Positions 23,183 through 29,081 of a DNA stretch of 29,081 bases are shown here, piece by piece. The position numbers and the translations under genes were made by a program. Under the pieces are notes generated by a model. That model saw only the letters and a list, made by a program, of their open reading frames with translations. It was not told the DNA's origin and made no database searches. The DNA is from Bacillota bacterium (GTDB lineage: Bacteria; Bacillota; Clostridia; Oscillospirales; Ruminococcaceae): assembly GCA_023388515.1 (NCBI GenBank), contig JAEWGD010000035.1:1-29081 (forward strand), in the 5' to 3' direction. How positions within the stretch are numbered: the first letter of the stretch is position 1; each line of letters opens with the position of its first letter.

Positions 23183-23902
23183 TTATTGAAGTGTTGTTAA
23201 TGACAACAATACATCCTGAATTGATTTGCTCCCAGCATAAAGAAAGTTTATAGGCTCATTTATATGCTCTAGATAATGAGCGTCAGAATTTGTGATTATA
23301 TTACAATCTTTTAGATAGCCATGCTGTTCAATAAGCTTGTCCTTATAGCCAATATGCTTAATTTCAGCACACTTAAACTTACTATCAGGAGGAATAAACC
23401 CCAAGTTTGATAATAGGCTATTCGAGGATTTTTCAATATGTGCAGGAATCATAATCCCACCGTATCGAGTAACACAATCATACAAGCTATCAAAGCCCAA
23501 ATCAACTGCACTAATCAGCAAATTAGGCTCATTTCCAATAATATTATCATCCTCATCACAAATTTGTTGCTTGCCAAATATATCCTCATTATTTGGTGCT
23601 TTAAAAATTATTGAGGATATAAAATCATCAAACAGCATAGCCTTATATAACTCTGAAAAAAGGCATATCACATGAACCTCCTCAGATGTGCATATCTCCA
23701 TACCTGGAACAGCAAGCACCCCATAAGCCTCAGCAAGTTTCATCACAGCAGGACAATTTTTGCAAGAGTTATGGTCTGTAACAGCAATCACATCAAGCCC
23801 TTTTAAAGCAGCCATGCCCACAATATTTGATGGAAGCATATCATCATCACCACATGGCGAAAGGCATGAATGAATGTGTAAATCATATGAAAGCTTAACC
23901 AT
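23183..23902 (-). CDS. PHP-domain phosphoesterase
   Basis: A 239-residue PHP-fold metal-dependent phosphoesterase. The metal ligands are visible: H9-x-H11 (DLHIHSCLSPCG), D43-H44 (VTDHNSC), E69 with H77 (VPGMEICTSEEVHVICLF), a mid-protein His (MIPAHIEKSS) and the final NSDAHYLEHI. The natural substrate of stand-alone PHP proteins of this kind is unknown. Its first 8 bases overlap the end of the DRTGG gene, so it is part of the hydrogenase-sensor operon. PHP genes accompany DRTGG, HATPase and hydrogenase-like genes near bifurcating hydrogenases in several Clostridia. Confidence 0.9.
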   Translation of the reverse strand: MVKLSYDLHIHSCLSPCGDDDMLPSNIVGMAALKGLDVIAVTDHNSCKNCPAVMKLAEAYGVLAVPGMEICTSEEVHVICLFSELYKAMLFDDFISSIIFKAPNNEDIFGKQQICDEDDNIIGNEPNLLISAVDLGFDSLYDCVTRYGGIMIPAHIEKSSNSLLSNLGFIPPDSKFKCAEIKHIGYKDKLIEQHGYLKDCNIITNSDAHYLEHINEPINFLYAGSKSIQDVLLSLTTLQ

Positions 23903-24230
23903 TGATTAAATCATGCACCAGCAAAGCAGTTTCAAAAATCTGCATATTGCTTTGCAACACAGTAACGTCTTGTTGCTTTGCTTTTTTTATTGCAACATCA
24001 TCAAGCATAACCTCTTCAGCAAGAATTATACAGGCGACATCTGCAAGAACAGCAACTGCAAGAGTGTTCACATTCCCCATAACCGTCACCCATGCAGAAT
24101 CAGCTGGTGCTTTACTCATCGCAATACTCAACAAGTCACAACAAAACGGTTTACTGATATTTATTTCAAGATTGCTTCCAGAATTAATTACATTAAAATC
24201 AGTATTTTTAATTAAATCACTTACAGTCAT
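23895..24230 (-). CDS. DRTGG-domain protein (second in the cluster)
   Basis: A 111-residue DRTGG-type domain, related to the non-catalytic part of HPr kinase and phosphotransacetylase-associated proteins. It shares layout with the DRTGG gene at 25978-26328: MTV.D at the start, a central V.VMGNVNTLAVAVLADVACIILAE strand-helix pattern and a final V.VLQSNMQIFETA. I chose ATG 24230, which has GGAG 7 bases upstream and begins MTVSDL like its paralogue. The ATG at 24242 contains that GGAG and would overlap it. It overlaps the PHP gene by 8 bases. DRTGG domains are thought to bind small ligands, but the ligand is not known. Confidence 0.82.
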   Translation of the reverse strand: MTVSDLIKNTDFNVINSGSNLEINISKPFCCDLLSIAMSKAPADSAWVTVMGNVNTLAVAVLADVACIILAEEVMLDDVAIKKAKQQDVTVLQSNMQIFETALLVHDLING

Positions 24231-24247
24231 AACAAACTCCATAAATT

Positions 24248-25519
24248 TTATTTTTCTTCTAATTCCTTAGATTTACTTTTAAGATACTTCCTTAGCACTT
24301 CTATACAGTCATTTTCGGACGCCTCACCACGAATTATATCCTCAGCAAGAGCCTTGCAGGTAGGTGCACCACAAGAGCCACAATCAAGAGCAGGGAACTT
24401 CTCGCACAATTCGTCAATTCTTGACATAACAGCAATACTTTCATTAAAATTATCAGCAAGCTTAAAAACAGGATTATACTCAATAGGCTTTTCAAGAAAA
24501 GCACCATCAATATAATCTATACTAAGATGATTACAAGCAACAGGAAGATACTTACATAAATGCTTTAGCTTTGCCTGAGCAACATATGGGTTTTCAACAT
24601 TAAGCACCCCACCAACGCAACCACCACTACAAGCATTTAACTCGATAAATTCAAGCCTATCAAACTTTTCATCTTCCAAATCCTCAAGCACCCGTATAGC
24701 ATTTTCAATCCCGTCAGCCGCAAGATAGCTGTCAGTAAGCAGTCCACCCGATTCCCCACCACTATTACCCCAACCGACACCAATTCGCCCAGATGTAGAC
24801 AATTCCTCAGGCATATCAACAGCCAGTTTCATATATGGCAACAAAACAGGATAAACCTCTTTAATAGCAATAACAGCATCAACATCAGATTTATCAATCC
24901 CAATAGGTTTTTTACAAGCCGTAACCTTAGCAGGACATGGCGATATAAATATAATCCCTATCTTATCAGAGGGAAGTCCCGTATCCTCCATAGCCTTTTT
25001 TCTAGCAAGTGATGCAGCCAAATCAACTGGAGCATTAAACGGCATCAAATGCTCAATAAGATTAGGAAATCGAACACTAATAAGCCGTACAATAGTAGGA
25101 CAAGCAGAACCAATAAAAGGCCTCTTATCCTTGTTCTCAGCAACATACCGACGTGACATTTCGGAAACCATTTCAGCAGCACCACTTACTTCATAAACAT
25201 CATCAAACCCCATAAGTTTCAACGCCCTAAGTACGATATTAATATCATCAAGATTATTGAATTGGGCATATAATGATGGTGCAGGCAGTGCAACCTTATA
25301 TTTATAATTATCCAAAACATCTAAAGAATCATATGTTGCTAGCTTTGCATGATGAGGGCAAACACGAATACATTCTCCACAATCAATACAGAATTCGGAA
25401 ATAATAGTCGCTTTGCCATTTCTCACACGAATGGCCTGTGTAGGACAACGTTTTATGCAGTTTATACAGCCCTTACATAGGTCGCTATCAAGGCGTACAG
25501 AATGTTCAAAATCTGTCAT
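24248..25519 (-). CDS. Sensory-type [FeFe]-hydrogenase-like iron-sulfur protein
   Basis: A 423-residue protein. Two [4Fe-4S] ferredoxin motifs open it (C15, C18, C21, C25 and C44, C47, C50, C54). The hydrogenase-like domain keeps all four H-cluster cysteines: GSAC140P, SPC195PAK, and NAC297SGGC301. The proton-relay cysteine of the TSCCP motif is A139, and the MPCxxKKxE glutamate is A201. The methionines near the cluster are S193 and N296. A C-terminal [4Fe-4S] motif (C380-GS-C383-GAPT-C388...C405) follows. This loss of the proton path with intact ligands is typical of the putative sensory (group C/D) [FeFe]-hydrogenases, so it likely senses H2 or redox state rather than producing H2 quickly. 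Neighbours (HATPase, DRTGG, PHP) fit signalling. ATG 25519 follows GGAGG. Confidence 0.9.
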   Translation of the reverse strand: MTDFEHSVRLDSDLCKGCINCIKRCPTQAIRVRNGKATIISEFCIDCGECIRVCPHHAKLATYDSLDVLDNYKYKVALPAPSLYAQFNNLDDINIVLRALKLMGFDDVYEVSGAAEMVSEMSRRYVAENKDKRPFIGSACPTIVRLISVRFPNLIEHLMPFNAPVDLAASLARKKAMEDTGLPSDKIGIIFISPCPAKVTACKKPIGIDKSDVDAVIAIKEVYPVLLPYMKLAVDMPEELSTSGRIGVGWGNSGGESGGLLTDSYLAADGIENAIRVLEDLEDEKFDRLEFIELNACSGGCVGGVLNVENPYVAQAKLKHLCKYLPVACNHLSIDYIDGAFLEKPIEYNPVFKLADNFNESIAVMSRIDELCEKFPALDCGSCGAPTCKALAEDIIRGEASENDCIEVLRKYLKSKSKELEEK

Positions 25520-25555
25520 AAACGAAAATCCTCCTTTAGCATATATTAGGCAGAA

Positions 25556-25981
25556 CTATTCAATAAAAACCTTCATAGTAACAGTTGTGCCGACACCTAC
25601 CTTTGATGAAAGTGACATTTCATCAGAATATTTTTTCATATTAGGTAAACCCATACCAGCCCCAAATCCCAACGAGCGAATATTATCGGGTGCAGTTGAG
25701 AAACCAGCTGTCATAGCTTGATCAATATTTTTAATACCAGGACCTTTATCGTCAAGAATTATGACAATTTCAGTAGGGGAAATTTCAACTGTAATCTCTC
25801 CGCCATTGGCATGAATAACCATATTTATCTCGCCCTCATACATTGCAATAGCAACTTTTCTTATTATTTCAGGTGAGAGGTTCATCTTTTTTAGCTTGCT
25901 TTTAACATTACTAGAAGCCTCACCCGCACGAGTGAAGTCTTCGGAAGAAACATTATATTTAAGCGTAATAGTGTTGCTCAA
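25556..25981 (-). CDS. Anti-sigma-type HATPase (RsbW/SpoIIAB-like)
   Basis: A 141-residue stand-alone GHKL ATPase domain. The N box EGEINMVIHANGG, the G1 box LDDKGPGI and the G2 box LGFGAGMGLPNMKK are intact, and it lacks a histidine-kinase phosphoacceptor domain. Such proteins phosphorylate antagonist proteins and bind sigma factors (RsbW, SpoIIAB). No partner anti-anti-sigma gene is beside it. Start is TTG 25981, overlapping the upstream stop codon as TTGA with GGAGG 9 bases before; an upstream ATG would run through the preceding gene. In this operon it may relay the hydrogenase-like sensor signal. Confidence 0.88.
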   Translation of the reverse strand: MSNTITLKYNVSSEDFTRAGEASSNVKSKLKKMNLSPEIIRKVAIAMYEGEINMVIHANGGEITVEISPTEIVIILDDKGPGIKNIDQAMTAGFSTAPDNIRSLGFGAGMGLPNMKKYSDEMSLSSKVGVGTTVTMKVFIE

Positions 25982-26328
25982 TGAGTAGCACCTCCATGCA
26001 AGCCATTTAAATAAAGCAAACCACAAGCACTAAACATTCTATGTGTAGTGGTAAGTAAAGGTATATCTCTTTCGACAGCAAGATTAATCATATTATCATC
26101 GGGAAGTTTCCCACGCACAAAAACAATGCAAACCATATCCATCATTTCAGCAGTACGAATAACCTGAGCATTGCAAAGTCCAGTTAAAAGAACAGACTGA
26201 TCCTTTACAAAAGCAAGTACATCACTCATCATATCTGCACCACAAGCAGTGTGTAGCTCCTTATCAAGAGAATCCTCGCAACAAATAATTTTAGCGTCGA
26301 GTATATTAGCAATGTCCTTGACAGTCAT
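25978..26328 (-). CDS. DRTGG-domain protein (first in the cluster)
   Basis: A 116-residue DRTGG-type domain: MTVKDIANILDAKIICCED, GADMMSDVLAFVKDQSVLLTGLCNAQVIRTAEMMDMVCIVFVRGK and LLTTTHRMFSACG. It is the first gene of the operon, 70 bases from a promoter, with GGAGG before ATG 26328. Its stop overlaps the start of the HATPase gene. It is a diverged paralogue of the DRTGG gene at 23895. Confidence 0.82.
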   Translation of the reverse strand: MTVKDIANILDAKIICCEDSLDKELHTACGADMMSDVLAFVKDQSVLLTGLCNAQVIRTAEMMDMVCIVFVRGKLPDDNMINLAVERDIPLLTTTHRMFSACGLLYLNGLHGGATH

Positions 26329-26398
26329 ATATATTTACCTCCAGAAATAAATTTTAAAATAATATAATAAACAATCGAAAAACTGCTTATTCGTGTTA

Positions 26399-26428
26399 AT
26401 TATAACATATTACATCACATTATGTAAA
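26399..26428 (-). promoter_or_regulatory. Promoter of the hydrogenase-sensor operon
   Basis: Minus strand TTTACA (26423-26428), 18 bases, TATAAT (26399-26404). The leader to ATG 26328 is about 65 bases. Confidence 0.7.
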
Positions 26429-26604
26429 GACTTTATATCAATTTTAAATAATTATTTTATTTTGCATAATTTTGAATTAAAAACAATTATCGTCACAATG
26501 TTGGTATTCACATCAACCCCTTATTTAACATATTATAAAAAAGAAAATCTTATACTAGTTCATACTATGAAAAAGTGTATAATGTATAGAAAAGAGGGTG
26601 CATT

Positions 26605-27492
26605 ATGGAAACGACTAAATCATTTTTGGTTGCAGGAGGAGATTTAAGACAGGTATATTTAGCAGAAAAGCTTGCCTCAAAGGGATATAAAGTATATGCA
26701 ATCGGTTTTGATGAAAATATATCTTTCTCTGACAACATTTGTCAGTTAGATAACATAATTATGCTTACAAATAGGGTTGACTATACTGTTTTACCATTGC
26801 CAGTATCAACTGATGGCGTGCTAGTAAATGCTCCATTTTGTAAGCAATGTATTTCACTTCATTCATTGACAACGGTTACAAAGGATGGGGGTATAGTTTT
26901 CGGTGGCAAATTTAATAGTGCTTCCCAAAAGGTTTTCGCTAATTGCAGGATTGATACGATAGATTATTTCAATAGAGAAGAACTAAATGTTTTAAATGCA
27001 ATTCCTACGGCTGAGGGAGCAGTTCAAATAGCTATGGAGGAGCTTGCTACAACAATATTTGGACAAAAGATACTAATTACTGGGCTTGGGAGAATTACGA
27101 AAGTTCTTATAAAAATGTTCATAGGCTTGGGGGCAGATGTTACTGTTGTAGCACGAAAATATTCAGATGTTGCTTGGGCTGAGATATTGGGCTGTAAAGG
27201 CGTACATATTTCTAAGCTGAAAGAAACTGTTGCTGAGGCTAGTGTTATTTTTAATACAGTGCCTGCACTTATCTTTGATGAGGAAATTTTGACATCTGTA
27301 AAAAAAGATGCCTTGATAATCGACCTTGCCTCAAAACCAGGAGGCGTTGATTTTGAAACAGCTGGAGCATTGGGCATAAAGGTTGTTTGGGCACTTTCGC
27401 TTCCAGGTAAAGTTGCACCAATAAGTTCAGGAGAAATAATAGCGTATACAATCCTCAACATTCTTAACGAAAGGGGAATGGCTGATGATTGA
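26605..27492 (+). CDS. dpaA: Dipicolinate synthase subunit A (SpoVFA)
   Basis: A 295-residue Rossmann-fold subunit that, with DpaB, makes dipicolinic acid from dihydrodipicolinate in the mother cell. Markers are FLVAGGDLRQVYLAEKLASKG at the N-terminus, AEGAVQIAMEELATTIFGQKILITGLGRITKVLI (the dinucleotide fold) and LIIDLASKPGGVDFETAG...WALSLPGKVAPISSGEIIA near the end, all typical of the family. ATG 26605 follows GAGGGTG. A TATAAT at 26578-26583 and a CATACTATG at 26561-26569 that loosely matches the sigma-K -10 are both upstream. Dipicolinate marks a spore-forming lineage. Confidence 0.96.
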   Translation: METTKSFLVAGGDLRQVYLAEKLASKGYKVYAIGFDENISFSDNICQLDNIIMLTNRVDYTVLPLPVSTDGVLVNAPFCKQCISLHSLTTVTKDGGIVFGGKFNSASQKVFANCRIDTIDYFNREELNVLNAIPTAEGAVQIAMEELATTIFGQKILITGLGRITKVLIKMFIGLGADVTVVARKYSDVAWAEILGCKGVHISKLKETVAEASVIFNTVPALIFDEEILTSVKKDALIIDLASKPGGVDFETAGALGIKVVWALSLPGKVAPISSGEIIAYTILNILNERGMADD

Positions 27493-28066
27493 TTTAAAAG
27501 GAGTAAAGATTGCATTTGTCATGACGGGTTCGTTTTGCACATTTGACAAAGCATTTAAACAAGCGAGAATATTAAAAGAATTAGGAGCAGAATTAATACC
27601 AATAATGTCATTTAACGCATATAGCCTAAATACAAGGTTTGGGGTTGCTGAAGAGAATATAGCGATATTGGAGGAGATTTGTGGAAGAAAGGTTATAGCT
27701 ACGATTGAGGACGCAGAGCCAATCGGACCTAAGAAAATGGCTGATATAATGATAGTAGCACCATGTACTGGAAACACGCTTGCAAAGCTTGCAATGAGCA
27801 TAACGGATACACCAGCTACTATGGCTGTTAAGTCGCATATAAGAAACTCAAGACCTGTGGTATTGGCTGTATCGACAAACGATGCCTTAGCTGGTTCTTG
27901 CAAAAACTTAGGGGCACTTATGAACATCAGAAATTACTATTTTGTGCCATTAACTCAAGATGACTATGCAAGCAAACCAACGTCGCTAGTTTCTGACTAT
28001 GGGCTTATTCCACTCACAATGGAAAGTGCCTTACAGGGCAATCAGTTACAACCTATTTTAAATTGA
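27485..28066 (+). CDS. dpaB: Dipicolinate synthase subunit B (SpoVFB)
   Basis: A 193-residue flavoprotein-family subunit (same fold as phosphopantothenoylcysteine decarboxylase). Markers are IAFVMTGSFCTFDKAF at the N-terminus, EPIGPKKMADIMIVAPCTGNTLAKLA and RPVVLAVSTNDALAGSCKNLGALMN. It overlaps dpaA by 8 bases, so the two subunits are translationally coupled. It is full length. No clear terminator was seen for this strand immediately after it; the hairpin at 28169-28194 serves the other strand better. Confidence 0.96.
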   Translation: MIDLKGVKIAFVMTGSFCTFDKAFKQARILKELGAELIPIMSFNAYSLNTRFGVAEENIAILEEICGRKVIATIEDAEPIGPKKMADIMIVAPCTGNTLAKLAMSITDTPATMAVKSHIRNSRPVVLAVSTNDALAGSCKNLGALMNIRNYYFVPLTQDDYASKPTSLVSDYGLIPLTMESALQGNQLQPILN

Positions 28067-28159
28067 TTTTTGCTAATAATATAAAGTTGTTGAGTTCTGT
28101 TTTTGTTTTTGGGCGATTGAGAATAGAGTGGGTTATACGCTTGTTTTTTTAAGTGAATA

Positions 28160-28194
28160 TGTAAAAAAAGCCCCTGATTTTTTAATCAGGGGCT
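28160..28194 (-). terminator. Terminator of the small minus-strand unit
   Basis: AGCCCCTGATT (28169-28179) and AATCAGGGGCT (28184-28194) pair over 11 bp with a 4-base loop. On the minus strand it is followed by TTTTTTTAC. On the + strand the tail is GGGTTT, so it mainly ends minus-strand transcription. Confidence 0.9.
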
Positions 28195-28219
28195 GGGTTT
28201 ATTAGATATAGTGGGTGGT

Positions 28220-28393
28220 TCAAAACGTATTCAAAAGTATCCAACACAATATCACCCAAAAAGAGGTTTTTTGATCGTTGTTCGAGATAAAAAACAGATA
28301 CTTTCCACCCTCAGTGTGAATTCTGAAAGCATTTGGTTTGCATATTATCGCATTGACCAATTCTTTTAAATATTCTTCTCCTTCTTGTGACAT
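28220..28393 (-). CDS. Small hypothetical protein (57 aa)
   Basis: A 57-residue protein starting at ATG 28393 with a strong GGAGGGAG 8 bases upstream, and followed by a strong terminator. The first ~40 residues are soluble (SQEGEEYLKELVNAIICKP, then HTEGGKYLFFISNNDQ). The last ~14 are hydrophobic and aromatic (SFWVILCWILLNTF), perhaps a short membrane segment. A longer GTG start at 28414 would overlap the ribosome binding site. I do not recognise the family. The good translation signals and dedicated terminator argue that it is real. Confidence 0.5.
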   Translation of the reverse strand: MSQEGEEYLKELVNAIICKPNAFRIHTEGGKYLFFISNNDQKTSFWVILCWILLNTF

Positions 28394-28398
28394 AAACT

Positions 28399-28500
28399 TC
28401 ACTCCCTCCACCACTCACTTCCACCAATATTTCCGTCAATCTCAGCAACAAAATCTAGCTCCTTTATAAAGCAAGGCAGACTTCGGATATTATTAATCAT
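28399..28500 (-). CDS. Very short ORF (33 aa) coupled to the 57-aa gene
   Basis: An ATG at 28500 opens a 33-residue frame (begins MINNIRSLPCFIKEL, contains IDGNIGGSEWWRE) ending 5 bases before the 57-residue ORF, and the ribosome binding site of that ORF lies within its last codons. A TGTTATAAT extended -10 at 28509-28514 would start transcription about at its ATG, giving a leaderless message. It may be a leader peptide or simply leader RNA. Confidence 0.3.
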   Translation of the reverse strand: MINNIRSLPCFIKELDFVAEIDGNIGGSEWWRE

Positions 28501-29007
28501 ATGATTGTATTATAACACATATCACAAACAACAGACCTTGTACACTTCTCTTTGACAAGGGTTGCTTTTTCGGTAGAAACTTTTGGTTTAAGTTTCTAAT
28601 TGGACTAAATACTAAATGATTTTTGTTGAAAATTCATTGAAATGACAGCTTTATATAAGAATCTTATATTCTTAAATAAGAAACTTATACAATTAAATAA
28701 GAAAATTGTATAAGTTTTGGTTGAAGTTGTGGTATAATTTTCATATAGTTATACATATTACATAAAAGTTGCGAGGATTAGTTTAAAGGGGGAGTGAAAT
28801 TAAACAATTACATTGCTAATGGGTGTGATTACTGGAAAAAAATCATATGAGTGTTTTGATTCAAGGAGGAGTTGATGGATAACTAGGAAGGTGCAATGTA
28901 GAAAACTAAGAAAAAGATGATGGCAAGAGGACAATTGACGTGTGTAAGGATTGGCGTGTGTGTAAGGATTATACATCGGGTACAAACATTAAAATAGGAG
29001 GTATCGT
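28501..29007. other. 507-base region with repeats and a long leader
   Basis: It has four inverted repeats in a row: CCTTGT/ACAAGG (28536-28560), AGAAACTT/AAGTTTCT (28575-28597), TATAAGA/TCTTATA (28654-28668), and a 14-bp one (28681-28717). An extended -10 (TGGTATAAT, 28733-28738) then begins a ~265-base leader with a tiny frame at 28875 behind GGAGGAG (3 codons), and the direct repeat GTGTGTAAGGATT at 28940 and 28958 (18-base period). No gene or known RNA was recognised. Confidence 0.6.
28733..28738 (+). promoter_or_regulatory. Extended -10 promoter of the secreted protein gene at the window end
   Basis: TGGTATAAT (TGn-TATAAT). No good -35. The 14-bp inverted repeat at 28681-28717 lies over the -35 region and could be an operator. 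Confidence 0.55.
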
Positions 29008-29081
29008 ATGAAAATCAAAAAGCTTATAGCGGGAGTAACATCTCTTGCAATATCGGCAAGTCTGCTTTCAGTAATGCCCTT
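29008..29081 (+). CDS. Secreted protein, 3' end outside the window
   Basis: ATG 29008 follows a strong ATAGGAGGT. The 24 codons present form a signal peptide: basic MKIKK, hydrophobic core LIAGVTSLAISASLLSVMP. This style is common in Ruminococcus secreted enzymes and dockerin proteins, but the mature part is not visible, so no function can be given. Expression is likely under the long leader and repeat region upstream. Confidence 0.8.
   Translation, partial: MKIKKLIAGVTSLAISASLLSVMP

Noticed and set aside
26394..26408. TGTTA-TAAT-TAACA near the hydrogenase-sensor promoter as a Rex (NADH-sensing) site
   Set aside because: Rex boxes need TTGTTAA-N4-TTAACAA, i.e. 6 bases between TGTTA and TAACA. 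Here there are 4, and the match comes mostly from the TATAAT -10 element.
1..29081. CRISPR array, transposase, integrase or rRNA/tRNA gene
   Set aside because: No regular spacer-repeat pattern, no recombinase-type protein and no RNA gene signature was found on either strand.

Overview
The window is low-GC DNA (mid-to-high 30s % GC by eye) that reads like a Clostridia chromosome, most plausibly Oscillospiraceae (Ruminococcus-like). Supporting signs are strong AGGAGG ribosome binding sites, TTGACA-N17-TATAAT promoters, a paired feoA-feoA-feoB operon with a small Cys-rich FeoB partner, dipicolinate synthase genes (endospore formers), a sensory-type [FeFe]-hydrogenase cluster, tandem type IV prepilins, and secreted proteins with Ruminococcus-style signal peptides. 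No rRNA, tRNA, CRISPR array, transposase or integrase was seen. The species call is inference.

Layout. 1-2160 (+): a 5'-truncated repeat-bearing acidic protein, then a TPR protein and a terminator. 2263-2844 (+): a ferritin-like protein. 2993-6021 (+): the ferrous iron uptake operon feoA-feoA-feoB plus a 57-residue membrane protein, with three copies of one inverted repeat placed before the first feoA and before feoB. 6236-8575: a secreted InlB-type repeat protein (-) divergent from two tandem prepilins (+). 8578-11494 (-): thiamine operon thiC-thiE-thiD under a TPP riboswitch with a transcription terminator. 11599-13631 (+): gdhA and a YaiI/YqxD-family gene. 13787-16861 (-): a cytoplasmic LacI-type sensor fused to GGDEF, then a secreted repeat-rich protein with a structured 5' leader.

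17083-21752 (-): an operon of a small membrane protein, a D-2-hydroxyacid dehydrogenase, proB, proA and a single-pass membrane protein. 21686-22223: an intergenic region with a consensus + promoter and a terminator that may make a small RNA, and an 18-base match to the end of guaA. 22224-26428 (-): DRTGG protein, HATPase, [FeFe]-hydrogenase-like protein, second DRTGG protein, PHP phosphoesterase, then a VanY/M15-like protein that has lost its catalytic residues. 26605-28066 (+): dpaA-dpaB. 28160-29081: a small two-ORF unit (-), a region dense in inverted repeats, and the start of a secreted protein (+) that runs off the window.

The genes fit an anaerobic gut or rumen lifestyle: Fe(II) uptake, H2 or redox sensing, c-di-GMP signalling, surface pili and secreted proteins, thiamine and proline synthesis, and sporulation. 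The items most worth a second look are the repeated feo operator, the sensory hydrogenase cluster, the dead VanY-like protein, the sensor-GGDEF fusion, the putative small RNA, and the structured leader at 16738-16793.
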